From: an uncultured Tenacibaculum sp.
GTDB taxonomy: Bacteria; Bacteroidota; Bacteroidia; Flavobacteriales; Flavobacteriaceae
Direction of reading: 5' to 3'
DNA length: 64,000 nucleotides
Assembly: GCA_947501615.1 (NCBI GenBank)
Contig: CANMWK010000002.1
Span: forward strand, 248,001-312,000
Position 1 is the first letter of the stretch, and the number at the start of each line of letters is the position of its first letter. Below are positions 19,199-28,247 of this stretch, in pieces. Position numbers and translations under genes: made by a program. The notes beneath the pieces are model-generated. The model had not been told where the DNA came from, ran no database searches, and saw only the letters and a program-made list of their open reading frames with translations.

Positions 19199-20362
19199 AT
19201 GAATACAGATTTTTTATCTCCTGTAAGTGAAAAATTAATTGCTCACTTAGATTTTCAATCACCTGATACATTAGGGAGAAATATAATGATTCACTCGGTT
19301 CAAGACGGTTTTCCTGATTTGGACGAGGTGAGTGTTGCCTTAATAGGGGTTAAAGAAGGGAGAAAAGCTGTAAATAATGATGGATGTGGAGCTGATATAT
19401 CTAAGATCAGAGAAGGAATTTACAAGTTATTTGTTGGAGATTGGGATGTGACTATAGCTGATTTGGGAGACATACAAAAAGGAAATACAGTTAAGGATTC
19501 CTATTTTGCAGTTGCCGAAGTGGTTAGAGCTTTAGTGAAAAAAAATATAATTGTAGTATTGTTGGGCGGAAGTCAGGATGTTACTTACGCTAATTACAGA
19601 GCGTACGATACATTAGAACAGACGATCAACTTAGTGTCTGTAGATAGTCATTTTGATTTAGGTACTATGGAAGATGAGTTGAATTCTGAATCGTTTTTAA
19701 GTAAAATCGTGATGGAAGAACCTAACAATCTATTTAACTATAGTAATATAGGATATCAAACCTATTTGAATTCTCAAGAAGAAGTGAGACTATTACAGAA
19801 CTTATATTTTGATACTTACAGGTTAGGTGAAGTGGTAAGAAATATAGGTTTAGTTGAACCAATTTTAAGAGATGCCGATATCGTTAGTGTTGATATTGGT
19901 AGTATTAGGCAAAGTGATGCGCCAGCAAATCATAATGCAAATCCAAATGGTTTTTTTGGAGATCAATTATGTTCCATAGCAAGATATGCAGGAATAAGTG
20001 ACAAATTAACTTCTTTTGGTGTCTATGAATATAGTAGTCTGTTAGATCAGAATAATCAGACTTCTAATTTAATAGCTCAGGCAATATGGTATTTTATAGA
20101 AGGTGTAAATTACAGAGCTAAAGATTATCCGTTTTCTAGTAAGGAAAGCTATCAGAAGTTTAGCGTAATTTTAGAAGACGATGATCCAATAAATTTTTAT
20201 AAAAGCGATAAAAGTGGACGTTGGTGGATGGAGATTAATCTCATTACAGATAATAAATACAAAAGACATGCGTTAATACCATGTGCATATGAAGATTATT
20301 TGAAGGCCACAGAACAAAAAATTCCTGAAAGATGGTACAAAGCGCAACAAAAACTTACATAA
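19199..20362 (+). CDS. Arginase/formiminoglutamase-fold protein with degenerate metal site
   Basis: The 387-residue product follows the ureohydrolase fold but its binuclear manganese site is altered. The usual GGDH/GGGH histidine is Gln in GGSQD (residues 123-127). DSHFD (149-153) keeps the D-H-D ligands. The last motif, normally DxD, is VDIG (Asp232 kept, position 234 Gly). With two of six ligands replaced, a normal arginase or agmatinase reaction is doubtful. It lies 38 bases behind topA and just before gldK, a position I associate with gliding/T9SS loci in this group, so a structural or regulatory role is possible. Annotation as formimidoylglutamase would be unsafe. Confidence 0.75.
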   Translation: MNTDFLSPVSEKLIAHLDFQSPDTLGRNIMIHSVQDGFPDLDEVSVALIGVKEGRKAVNNDGCGADISKIREGIYKLFVGDWDVTIADLGDIQKGNTVKDSYFAVAEVVRALVKKNIIVVLLGGSQDVTYANYRAYDTLEQTINLVSVDSHFDLGTMEDELNSESFLSKIVMEEPNNLFNYSNIGYQTYLNSQEEVRLLQNLYFDTYRLGEVVRNIGLVEPILRDADIVSVDIGSIRQSDAPANHNANPNGFFGDQLCSIARYAGISDKLTSFGVYEYSSLLDQNNQTSNLIAQAIWYFIEGVNYRAKDYPFSSKESYQKFSVILEDDDPINFYKSDKSGRWWMEINLITDNKYKRHALIPCAYEDYLKATEQKIPERWYKAQQKLT

Positions 20363-20369
20363 AAAAAGT

Positions 20370-20377
20370 TATATTTG
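20370..20377 (+). promoter_or_regulatory. -7 promoter box of gldKLMN
   Basis: TATATTTG is a perfect TAnnTTTG box placed 65 bases before gldK and just behind the arginase-like gene. A -33 element is not clear. Confidence 0.5.
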
Positions 20378-20441
20378 CGTTCCTTGATTAAGATGTTGAA
20401 TAAAAAAAATAAAAAGGTACAAACTCTTTAATAGAAAAAAT

Positions 20442-21815
20442 ATGAAGAAAGTAGCACTGTTTACCCTAATACTAGCACTTGTTTACAGTTGTGGATCTAA
20501 CAACGACAGAGGAGAGCTTACTGGTGTTAAATCTAAAAGAAAATGGTTCGCTGAAAAGCCATATGGGATGGTTTTTATTAAAGGTGGTTCATTTACTATG
20601 GGTAAGCAAGATGAAGACCCATTAGGAGCTATGAATGCCCCAACAAGAACAGTTACAGTGCAACCATTTTATATGGATGAAACTGAAATTACGAATAGTG
20701 AGTATAAACAATTCGTGTATTGGGTAAAAGATTCAGTAGTAAGAACAAAATTAGCATACCAAGCAGAGTTTGCTTCTGGAGGAGACGAACTTACTGGTGA
20801 AGGAAGTAAGCCACAAGGTATACAATTGTATGCTTTTGCATCAAAAGATACGACAAACGAGTCTCCATATCAGAAGTATATGAGAGAAAATTACTACGAA
20901 GTTGGTGAAGGTATTGATTCTATAAAACCTTTAAATTGGGAGGAAGAGTTGATTTGGAATAAAGAAGATTATCCAGATGTTGATTATGTAGAAGTAATGG
21001 ACTCTCTTTACATCAAAAAAGATGAAGCTTTGAACGGAATTCGTACTTTCAATACAGAACTTTTGAACTACAGATATTTTTGGTTTGACAATGAAGAAGC
21101 TGCTCGTACAGGAAAAAACAGAAAAGATTTTCTTAAAGATGAAACGTTAAATATCTATCCTGATACTACAGTATGGATTAAAGACTTTAACTATTCATAC
21201 AATGATCCAATGCACCAAGAGTATTTTGCTCACAAAGCCTTTGAAGGTTATCCCGTTGTTGGTATAAGCTGGCATCAAGCAAGAGCATTTTGTCATTGGA
21301 GAACAAAAAATAAAAATTCGTATCAAAGATCAAAAAAGAATTTAGGTTTAGTTCCTTCATTTAGATTGCCAACAGAAGCGGAGTGGGAATATGCAGCACG
21401 TGGAGGTTTAAATTATGCTAAATATCCTTGGGGAGGTCCAAGTACAACTAGTGATAGAGGGTGTTTCTTAGCGAACTTTAAGCCAGTACGTGGAGATTAT
21501 GCAGCTGATGGTGCATTGTATACAGTAGAAGCCGATTCTTATAATCCAAATGAATTTGGATTATATAACATGGCGGGTAATGTTGCTGAATGGACAAACA
21601 CTGCTTACAATCAAATGTCTTATTATATGGGGTCTACTATGAACCCAAATGTTGAAAACAGAGTTAACCATCGTAAAATCGTTCGTGGAGGATCATGGAA
21701 AGATGTAGCTTATTTCCTTGAGGTAAGTTCTAGAGATTGGGAATATGCAGATACGGCAAGAAGTTATATTGGTTTTAGAACAGTTCAAGATTTCCTTGGA
21801 ACAAAAAAACAGTAA
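20442..21815 (+). CDS. gldK: T9SS ring lipoprotein GldK
   Basis: The 457-residue product has a lipoprotein signal (lipobox LVYSC near residue 16) and a formylglycine-generating-enzyme/sulfatase-modifying-factor fold (FIKGGSFTMGKQDEDPLG at the start; RLPTEAEWEYAARGG and NMAGNVAEWT in the second half; ending GSWKDVAYF...IGFRT). GldK (PorK) forms the outer-membrane-associated ring of the type IX secretion system with GldN. It heads gldKLMN. Confidence 0.96.
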   Translation: MKKVALFTLILALVYSCGSNNDRGELTGVKSKRKWFAEKPYGMVFIKGGSFTMGKQDEDPLGAMNAPTRTVTVQPFYMDETEITNSEYKQFVYWVKDSVVRTKLAYQAEFASGGDELTGEGSKPQGIQLYAFASKDTTNESPYQKYMRENYYEVGEGIDSIKPLNWEEELIWNKEDYPDVDYVEVMDSLYIKKDEALNGIRTFNTELLNYRYFWFDNEEAARTGKNRKDFLKDETLNIYPDTTVWIKDFNYSYNDPMHQEYFAHKAFEGYPVVGISWHQARAFCHWRTKNKNSYQRSKKNLGLVPSFRLPTEAEWEYAARGGLNYAKYPWGGPSTTSDRGCFLANFKPVRGDYAADGALYTVEADSYNPNEFGLYNMAGNVAEWTNTAYNQMSYYMGSTMNPNVENRVNHRKIVRGGSWKDVAYFLEVSSRDWEYADTARSYIGFRTVQDFLGTKKQ

Positions 21816-21861
21816 ATAAATAAACATAATAAAAATCCCTAATTAATTAAAAATCAGAATT

Positions 21862-22506
21862 ATGGCACAATCAAAATCAACAAAAAAGTTTTTTAATCTA
21901 GCTTATGGTTTAGGAGCTGCAGTAGTAATTTTAGGAGCACTGTTCAAAATTTTACACTGGCCTTTTGGTAACGAAATGTTAATGATAGGTATGATCGTTG
22001 AAGCAGCAGTTTTTGCATTATCTGCTTTTGAACCTGTTGAAGACGAGTTAGATTGGACTAAAGTATATCCAGAATTAGCTGATGGTAGCAGTACTGGAAG
22101 AAAAAAGAAAGAAAAAGAGGCTACACCAGAAGAAGCACAATCTTTACTTTCTCAGAAGTTAGATAATATCTTAAAAGAAGCGAAATTAGATGCACAATTA
22201 GTATCTAGATTAGGAGATAGTATCAAAGGATTTCAAGGTGCAGTTGAGCCTTTAGCTCAAGCTTCACAATCTATCTCTGCTACAAATAACTATAACGAAC
22301 AAATTTCTAAAGCAGCTTCTCAAATGGCTTCTTTAAATAGTTTATATCAAACACAAGTAGAGAATGCTTCTAAGCAAACAGAATTAAACTCTGCAATGGT
22401 ACAGAATAGCCAACGTTTACAAGAGCAAATGCAATCTTTAGCGACAAACCTATCTTCATTAAATGGAGTATATGGTGGAATGTTAACTGCTATGAGTACT
22501 AAATAA
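21862..22506 (+). CDS. gldL: T9SS/gliding inner-membrane motor protein GldL
   Basis: The 214-residue product has two N-terminal membrane helices (about residues 13-31 and 37-55), with KILHWPFGNEMLMIGM between and within them; a conserved membrane Glu lies in the second helix. A long cytoplasmic coiled coil follows (residues 95-214). GldL with GldM is the proton-driven rotary motor that powers type IX secretion and gliding. It lies 46 bases after gldK and 33 before gldM. Confidence 0.96.
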   Translation: MAQSKSTKKFFNLAYGLGAAVVILGALFKILHWPFGNEMLMIGMIVEAAVFALSAFEPVEDELDWTKVYPELADGSSTGRKKKEKEATPEEAQSLLSQKLDNILKEAKLDAQLVSRLGDSIKGFQGAVEPLAQASQSISATNNYNEQISKAASQMASLNSLYQTQVENASKQTELNSAMVQNSQRLQEQMQSLATNLSSLNGVYGGMLTAMSTK

Positions 22507-22539
22507 TTTAATATTAACTAAGCAAACTAATTTTAAATT

Positions 22540-24072
22540 ATGGCAGGCGGAAAACAATCTCCAAGGCAAAGGATGATCAACCTTATGTATCTTGTATTCA
22601 TCGCGATGTTAGCAATGAACATGAGTAAAGAGGTATTATCAGCTTTTGGTTTGATGAAAGAAAAATTATCAGACTCTAATGCTAGAGCAACTGATCAGAA
22701 TGCATTAGCATATGAGAATTTAGCTAAAAAAGCTCAAGAACAGGCTAAACAATTTGGTGAAGCTAAGGAAAAAACTGACATTTTGAGAGAAAAAGCAGAT
22801 GAATTCTATGCTTATATAGAAGACTTGAAAACTAAAATGTCAGCTGATGTAAAAGATAAAACTAAGTATGAATCTATGGATAAATCTAAATTCTTAGATA
22901 AATATTTCTTTGCTGGTGGTACAATTACACCAGAAGGTAAAGAATTTGTATCTAAAATGGATGAATTTAGAAAGAGTGCAGTAGATCTATTAGGGAAAAG
23001 AGAATTAGCAGGAGTAGTATCTTCACGTTTTGATACCAATCCAGTTAAAAATAAAGATGGAGTTCAATTAAGTTGGTTAAATTACCATTATGAAGGGTTT
23101 CCTTTAATTGCTTCATTAACAAAGTTAACTCAAATTCAGGCTGATATTAAGTCGACAGAATCTGATGCACTATCAGCTCTATTAACAAAAGAATTGACAG
23201 ATGCAGTTTCTATGACTAATTACGATGCAATGGTAGTTTTTGATAAAAACGCATATTATCCTGGAGAAAAATTATCAGGAAAGATTGTTTTAGGTAAAAA
23301 TGATCCTAATTTAACAGCTGAAAAGGTTGTAATTAATGGTAAAGATTGGCCAGAAGATAAGATTCAAGCAGGGCAGGTTATATTAGATGGTCCAGCTGGA
23401 GGTGTAGGTGATAGGTCTATAAAAGGTAGTTTCTTCTTTAAAGAAAATGACTCTTTAGTTGAAATACCAATTAAAGGAGGATATTCTGTAATTCCAAGGC
23501 CAAATGAAGCAGTTATTTCAGCAGATAAGATGAATGCAGTTTATCGTGGTTTAGCGAATCCAATGACGATTTCTATGCCGGGTGTACCTTCAAATAAAGT
23601 TTCTGCATCTGCACCAGGATTAAAAAGAACTAAAGGTGATAGTTATATGATGAGACCTGGAAAAGGTAATGAAGTGACAATCCGAGTGACAGGGAAATTG
23701 CCAGATGGTAAACCAGTAAGTTCGAATAAGAAATTTAGAATAAAAGACATACCTCCAGCGTTAGGTAAGGTAAGAGGTCAATACGGAACAGTATCAATGC
23801 CAAAATCTAGTGCAGCAAATATAAGTATTGGTGCAGGTTTACCGGACTTTTTATTTGACTTGAATTTGAAAGTAACAAGTTTTAAAGTAAAAGTTGAAGG
23901 ACAACCAGCAGTACCTGTAACAGGCACAAAAATGAGCTCAAGAGCTAAAAAAGTAATAGCCAAAGCTAGAAGAGGTGGCTTAATCAATATTTTTGACATA
24001 AAAGCTGTTGTTTCTGGTTCAGGAGTTCCAGTAAAAAGAGTCGGAGGTGTAAACATTAAAGTCTCGAACTAA
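22540..24072 (+). CDS. gldM: T9SS/gliding motor stalk protein GldM
   Basis: The 510-residue product has a short cytoplasmic start (GGKQSPRQRMINLMYLVFIAMLAMNMSKEVL) containing its single membrane helix, then a large periplasmic part: a helical D1 region to about residue 220, then beta-rich domains with repeated Gly/Pro turns. GldM spans the periplasm and joins the GldL motor to the GldK/GldN ring. Length matches the family. Confidence 0.96.
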   Translation: MAGGKQSPRQRMINLMYLVFIAMLAMNMSKEVLSAFGLMKEKLSDSNARATDQNALAYENLAKKAQEQAKQFGEAKEKTDILREKADEFYAYIEDLKTKMSADVKDKTKYESMDKSKFLDKYFFAGGTITPEGKEFVSKMDEFRKSAVDLLGKRELAGVVSSRFDTNPVKNKDGVQLSWLNYHYEGFPLIASLTKLTQIQADIKSTESDALSALLTKELTDAVSMTNYDAMVVFDKNAYYPGEKLSGKIVLGKNDPNLTAEKVVINGKDWPEDKIQAGQVILDGPAGGVGDRSIKGSFFFKENDSLVEIPIKGGYSVIPRPNEAVISADKMNAVYRGLANPMTISMPGVPSNKVSASAPGLKRTKGDSYMMRPGKGNEVTIRVTGKLPDGKPVSSNKKFRIKDIPPALGKVRGQYGTVSMPKSSAANISIGAGLPDFLFDLNLKVTSFKVKVEGQPAVPVTGTKMSSRAKKVIAKARRGGLINIFDIKAVVSGSGVPVKRVGGVNIKVSN

Positions 24073-24091
24073 TAATTAAAAATAATAAAGT

Positions 24092-24967
24092 ATGAATTGG
24101 AAGCGTTTTAATTTGGTAATTATAGCTTTGACTATATCGGTTGCAACATTTGCACAAGCCAATCTATTAAATGCTAAGAAGGTAGAGGAGATTGGTAAGA
24201 AAAGTCAGGCACAAATTGATTCTGATGATGATAAACCATTACCCTATGGCTACATCAGTGATAGAGATGTATTATGGTCAAAAGTAGTTTGGGAGTTTGT
24301 GGATTTAAACCAAAAAATAAATTTACCTTACTATTATCCTGTTGATACAACGAGTACTTCTAATACTAGACGTTCTTTATTTGATACTTTGCTTAAAGGA
24401 ATCAAAGAAGGTAAAATAACAGAAGTATATAATGATTCTTATTTTACTTCTAGAGTAGGTATGAAGGAGATTGAAGAAAAAACGGTCAATATCCGAGAAA
24501 TAGACGGAGGAGAAGAGAATGGAGGATATAACGATCCTTACTATGTTCAATCTGAAGATATCAAAGGTTACATGCTTAAAGGAATTTGGTATTTTGATAA
24601 ACGTCAAGGAGAATTGAAATATAGAATGTTGGCAATAGCACCAATGGGACCAGATGTTCAAGTAATGGGTGTAGAAGAAATCGAAGATGATGAAATTTAT
24701 GATTTATTTTGGGTTTTCTTTCCTGACGCTCGTGAAGTTTTACATGAATCTAAAGTTTTTAATCCTAAAAATTCAGCCCATCCAATTTCGTACGATAACT
24801 TATTAAATGCTCGTAGATTTAATTCAACCGTAGTTAAAGAGGAAAATTTATATGGTGATCGTCAAATTAGCGATTATATCCGAGGAAATTCATTATTCCA
24901 ATTATTAGAAGCTGATCGAATCAAGGAAGGAATCCGTGATCGAGAAATGGATATGTGGAATTACTAA
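24092..24967 (+). CDS. gldN: T9SS ring protein GldN
   Basis: The 291-residue product has a signal peptide (residues 1-20, ending TFAQA) and the GldN/PorN domain with ISDRDVLWSKVVWEFVDLNQKIN and RMLAIAPMGPDVQVMG. GldN binds GldK in the periplasmic ring. Immediately behind it is a strong hairpin terminator, so it closes the gldKLMN operon. Confidence 0.96.
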   Translation: MNWKRFNLVIIALTISVATFAQANLLNAKKVEEIGKKSQAQIDSDDDKPLPYGYISDRDVLWSKVVWEFVDLNQKINLPYYYPVDTTSTSNTRRSLFDTLLKGIKEGKITEVYNDSYFTSRVGMKEIEEKTVNIREIDGGEENGGYNDPYYVQSEDIKGYMLKGIWYFDKRQGELKYRMLAIAPMGPDVQVMGVEEIEDDEIYDLFWVFFPDAREVLHESKVFNPKNSAHPISYDNLLNARRFNSTVVKEENLYGDRQISDYIRGNSLFQLLEADRIKEGIRDREMDMWNY

Positions 24968-24986
24968 ATTTGTTCAAATAGTATAG

Positions 24987-25019
24987 AAAAAAGTATGTTT
25001 TTTAACATACTTTTTTTCT
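24987..25019 (+). terminator. Terminator of gldKLMN
   Basis: AAAAAAGTATGTT and AACATACTTTTTT pair around a TTT loop and end in a T-run. It lies 20 bases behind gldN. Confidence 0.9.
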
Positions 25020-25116
25020 ATTTAATAAGAATGTTTATTGTAAATTTACACTGCTATGAATAAATCTTCTTTTTAATTTATAGCAAAACTTTTTATTAAT
25101 ATTAAAAAATTAAATT

Positions 25117-25347
25117 ATGTTAAAAAACATTCTAAGTTTAGAAGGAGTTAGTGAATTAACAAAAAAACAGCAAAGTTCACTAGTTGGAGGTCAATGTACT
25201 TGTGGAATTCCAAAAAGTCTTGGTGGTGGTTCAATAGTGGTTGACGATAGAAAACATAGAGAAGCCAGAACAGCAAGAGGTTGTTTTAATTATTGCGATA
25301 ATTATAGAGAATCTTTAAGACAAGCAGCTATAACGGCAGCTGATTAA
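25117..25347 (+). CDS. Double-glycine leader peptide, RiPP/bacteriocin-like precursor
   Basis: The 76-residue product has a leader MLKNILSLEGVSELTKKQQ ending SSLVGG (Gly24-Gly25), the leader style of Bacteroidota ribosomal natural-product precursors. The presumed core (residues 26-76) has four cysteines in two close pairs (Cys27/Cys29 and Cys56/Cys60), a glycine patch and an Arg-rich centre, so two or more disulfides or thioether rings are possible. No C39 protease-transporter or modifying enzyme lies nearby, so export would depend on a distant transporter. It has its own strong terminator and a palindrome TGTAAATTTACA upstream (25039-25050). The product is inferred; the GG leader is seen directly. 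Confidence 0.75.
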   Translation: MLKNILSLEGVSELTKKQQSSLVGGQCTCGIPKSLGGGSIVVDDRKHREARTARGCFNYCDNYRESLRQAAITAAD

Positions 25348-25352
25348 GATTT

Positions 25353-25385
25353 AAAAGCGTTCTGATTTTCAGAACGCTTTTTTTA
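25353..25385 (+). terminator. Terminator behind the GG-leader peptide gene
   Basis: AAAAGCGTTCTG pairs with CAGAACGCTTTT around a short ATTT loop, followed by a T-run. Confidence 0.92.
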
Positions 25386-25460
25386 TCCGTATTATGGAGT
25401 CAACATTTAGATGCCAAAAATAGTAGCTATAAAAATTAATTATAAAATCGTACACTTTGC

Positions 25461-25754
25461 ATGAAAGAAATTTTGAACCAAATTTTTGATATTGAACAAA
25501 AATCAGAAAAAAAAGATATTGATATTTTTAATCGAAATATACGTCGTTTGTATCATGAAATAGAAGTTTTAGGTTTTGTAGCTAAAAACCCTTTAGGTGA
25601 AAAATATTCTTTAGAAAGGACAGATATTGAAGCTACTTTAATGAGTGATTTTAAACCAAAAATGAAGATTACAAAAGTTTTAAAACCGATTATTTTTACA
25701 ACAACTAATGGACAAATGCAATTGGTGCAAAAAGGAGTAGTAATTGTAGAATAA
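25461..25754 (+). CDS. Small protein with GrpE-like wing, partner of the Hsp70-like gene
   Basis: The 97-residue product has an N-terminal helix (residues 1-40, with LNQIFDIEQKSEKKD) and a C-terminal beta part whose end, LVQKGVVIVE, resembles the beta-wing of GrpE (QKGY...VTV). GrpE is the nucleotide-exchange factor of DnaK. This protein would lack most of the long dimerising helix, so it is at best a truncated, specialised relative. Its stop is 8 bases before the Hsp70-like start, so they share a transcript, and this position next to an Hsp70 gene is the main support for the idea. It could instead be an unrelated small protein. Confidence 0.5.
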   Translation: MKEILNQIFDIEQKSEKKDIDIFNRNIRRLYHEIEVLGFVAKNPLGEKYSLERTDIEATLMSDFKPKMKITKVLKPIIFTTTNGQMQLVQKGVVIVE

Positions 25755-25762
25755 ATAATGTT

Positions 25763-28246
25763 ATGAAAACAGTAAATTTTGGAATAGATTTAGGAACAAC
25801 GAATAGTTTGATAGCAAAATATGATAATGGAGAATTAGAAGTGTTTAAAAACCCTTTAGGGCTTAAACAAACCTTATCTTCAGCAGTTGCATATAGAAAA
25901 AATAAAATAATTGTAGGAGATAAGGCTAGAGAACTATTAGAACGAGATGCAATGAATGTCTTTACTTGTTTTAAGAGAAAAATGGGGACATCGGAATCTT
26001 ATTTTGTACCTAATTTAGATAAGGAAGTTACACCAATAGAGTTATCTGCCTTAGTATTACAAGAGCTTAAAAACTTTATTCATTCAGGGGAGCATGTAGA
26101 AGAAGTTGTCATTACAATACCATCATCTTTTGATACAATTCAATCTAATGCTACAAAAATAGCTGGAGAAAAAGCCGGATTTAAAAAGGTATATCTTTTA
26201 CAAGAACCCATAGCAGCTAGTTTAGCCTTTGCCAATCAAGGAAAATTAAATATAGAAGAAAAAAAGAAATGGTTAATCTATGATTTTGGAGGAGGTACTT
26301 TTGATGTAGCATTATTAGAAATAGATGATAGAGAAATTAATGTGATAGATAATGAAGGCGATAATTTTTTGGGCGGTTTAGACATTGATAACTTAATTAT
26401 TGAAAAAATTTTAGTTCCTTTTTTGGAAAAGGAACTAAATGAAAAACAATTATGGTTACAATTTAAAGAGCACGGAAATAGCTATCAGAAATTATATTAT
26501 GAACTTTTATTTAAAGCTGAAGAAGCAAAAAAAGAGTTAACTATTTTCGATCATGTTGATATTGAAATAGATTTTCCAGAAAAAGATCTTTATGAAACGA
26601 TAACAGTATCAAGAAATCAATTTAATAAGTTAATAGATCCTTTACTAGAACGAACCATAGCGTTTTCTAAGCAAGTACTTATCAATAACAATTTAAGTAG
26701 TTCAGATATAGAACGAATTATAATGGTTGGAGGGACTACATTAATTCCTTATGTAAGAGATAAGGTTAAAGCGCAAACTGAAATAACTGTTGATACAAGT
26801 GTTGATCCTACAGGAGCTGTTGGAATAGGAGCTGCTTTTTATGCGGGATCTAAACCTAAAACAATAACTACCGTTGAAAAGTCTGCAACTGCATCAGAAG
26901 AAAAATTAGTTCACGATTTTCAAATTTTTTATGAAAAAAGTTCAAATGATGAGGAAGAGTTAATCAATGTAAAAAACACAACAAATCATTCAGGATATTA
27001 TCGTATCACAAGATTGGATGGAGCTTTTGATACAGGTATGATTGCCTTCGATAAAGATATTTTTGCTTATGTAGATTTGTTAGAGCGAACAGTAAATAGT
27101 TTTGAACTTAAGATTTTTGATAGTAATCAAACAGAAATATTCAGTACTAGAGATATTAAAATTTCGCAAGGAAAATATAATGTTAAAGGACAATTACTTC
27201 CACAAGCAATTTGTTTAGAAATTGATGATATTGAGTATGGAGAAACAAGGTTAGAAGCGATTTTTACAAAGAACAGTATTTTACCACTTAAAAAGATAAT
27301 TTATAAAACAGCGTCTAAAACTATTATAAAAGGTAGTGATGATGTATTACAAATTAATATTGTTGAAGGCGATGATAAAGGGCTACCGAGTTCTGGTTTA
27401 ACCATTGGATTTATTGAAATATCGGGTAAAGATTTAACAGAGGATTTAATAAAAGGAACAGATATAGAAATTGAAATAAAAATTTCAGAATCAAGAGATA
27501 TAAATGTAAATGTATTTCTAGCTATGATAGAACAAGAGTTTAAGAATACATTTACACCAACAGAACGTTATATAAGTAAAACTAAAATAGATAAAGATTT
27601 ATACGTAGTTATAGAAAATTTAGATCAAGAACTTAAAAATCATGGCGATGATTATGAGTTGTTAGCTAAGTTTAAAGCTATTCGAGATCATTTAATTGAA
27701 TTACAAATAGAATTAACATTACTTTCTGATAATGATACTACAGATAAAAAATTTAGTATCGATAATAAAAAGCGAGAGTTAATTAATCAATATGATCTTT
27801 TAACTAGACATATGATTTTAGATGAGGAAATTAGTAAGTATAAGCGAATAGTTGAAGATATTAGATATGATATTGAAACTGATGAGTTACCTCAGTTTAA
27901 TGAACGATTAAACGCTATTATTAAGGACGAGAAGAAGTATTTAAATTCAGGAAATAAATATCTTTTAAAGTCCAAAATTAAAGAATTGGAAAATTTGCAG
28001 AATGTGATTTTTAATGCGAATGATGAAAATTATGTGTATACATTTATGAATTATAAATTATATACTGAGGCATTTACGAATACTAAAAAAGCAGAAAAGC
28101 TATTTAATGAAGGCGATAAAGCAATGGAAAATAAAGATTATAAAGCATTGAAATTTATTGTCATTAATCTATATAATTTACTGCCACCTGAAATGAAAGA
28201 TAGTAAGAAAGAAATGAAGAATAAGAATAAAACTGGGCTACAATAA
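25763..28246 (+). CDS. Divergent long Hsp70-like protein
   Basis: The 827-residue product has an Hsp70 ATPase domain in residues 1 to about 370: phosphate-1 GIDLGTTNS (7-15), connect-1 EPIAASLAFA, phosphate-2 DFGGGTFDVALL (about 173-184), and the adenosine motif MVGGTTLIPYVRDKV (about 321-335). A substrate-binding-like beta region follows (about 395-540), then a long Lys/Glu-rich helical extension to residue 827 that ordinary DnaK (about 640 residues) lacks. The DnaK C-terminal EEVD-type tail is absent. It is not the housekeeping DnaK, which should lie elsewhere. It converges with the MYIS-family array, with one base between the stops. Likely an ATP-driven chaperone with a specialised client. 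Confidence 0.85.
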   Translation: MKTVNFGIDLGTTNSLIAKYDNGELEVFKNPLGLKQTLSSAVAYRKNKIIVGDKARELLERDAMNVFTCFKRKMGTSESYFVPNLDKEVTPIELSALVLQELKNFIHSGEHVEEVVITIPSSFDTIQSNATKIAGEKAGFKKVYLLQEPIAASLAFANQGKLNIEEKKKWLIYDFGGGTFDVALLEIDDREINVIDNEGDNFLGGLDIDNLIIEKILVPFLEKELNEKQLWLQFKEHGNSYQKLYYELLFKAEEAKKELTIFDHVDIEIDFPEKDLYETITVSRNQFNKLIDPLLERTIAFSKQVLINNNLSSSDIERIIMVGGTTLIPYVRDKVKAQTEITVDTSVDPTGAVGIGAAFYAGSKPKTITTVEKSATASEEKLVHDFQIFYEKSSNDEEELINVKNTTNHSGYYRITRLDGAFDTGMIAFDKDIFAYVDLLERTVNSFELKIFDSNQTEIFSTRDIKISQGKYNVKGQLLPQAICLEIDDIEYGETRLEAIFTKNSILPLKKIIYKTASKTIIKGSDDVLQINIVEGDDKGLPSSGLTIGFIEISGKDLTEDLIKGTDIEIEIKISESRDINVNVFLAMIEQEFKNTFTPTERYISKTKIDKDLYVVIENLDQELKNHGDDYELLAKFKAIRDHLIELQIELTLLSDNDTTDKKFSIDNKKRELINQYDLLTRHMILDEEISKYKRIVEDIRYDIETDELPQFNERLNAIIKDEKKYLNSGNKYLLKSKIKELENLQNVIFNANDENYVYTFMNYKLYTEAFTNTKKAEKLFNEGDKAMENKDYKALKFIVINLYNLLPPEMKDSKKEMKNKNKTGLQ

Positions 28247-28247
28247 A

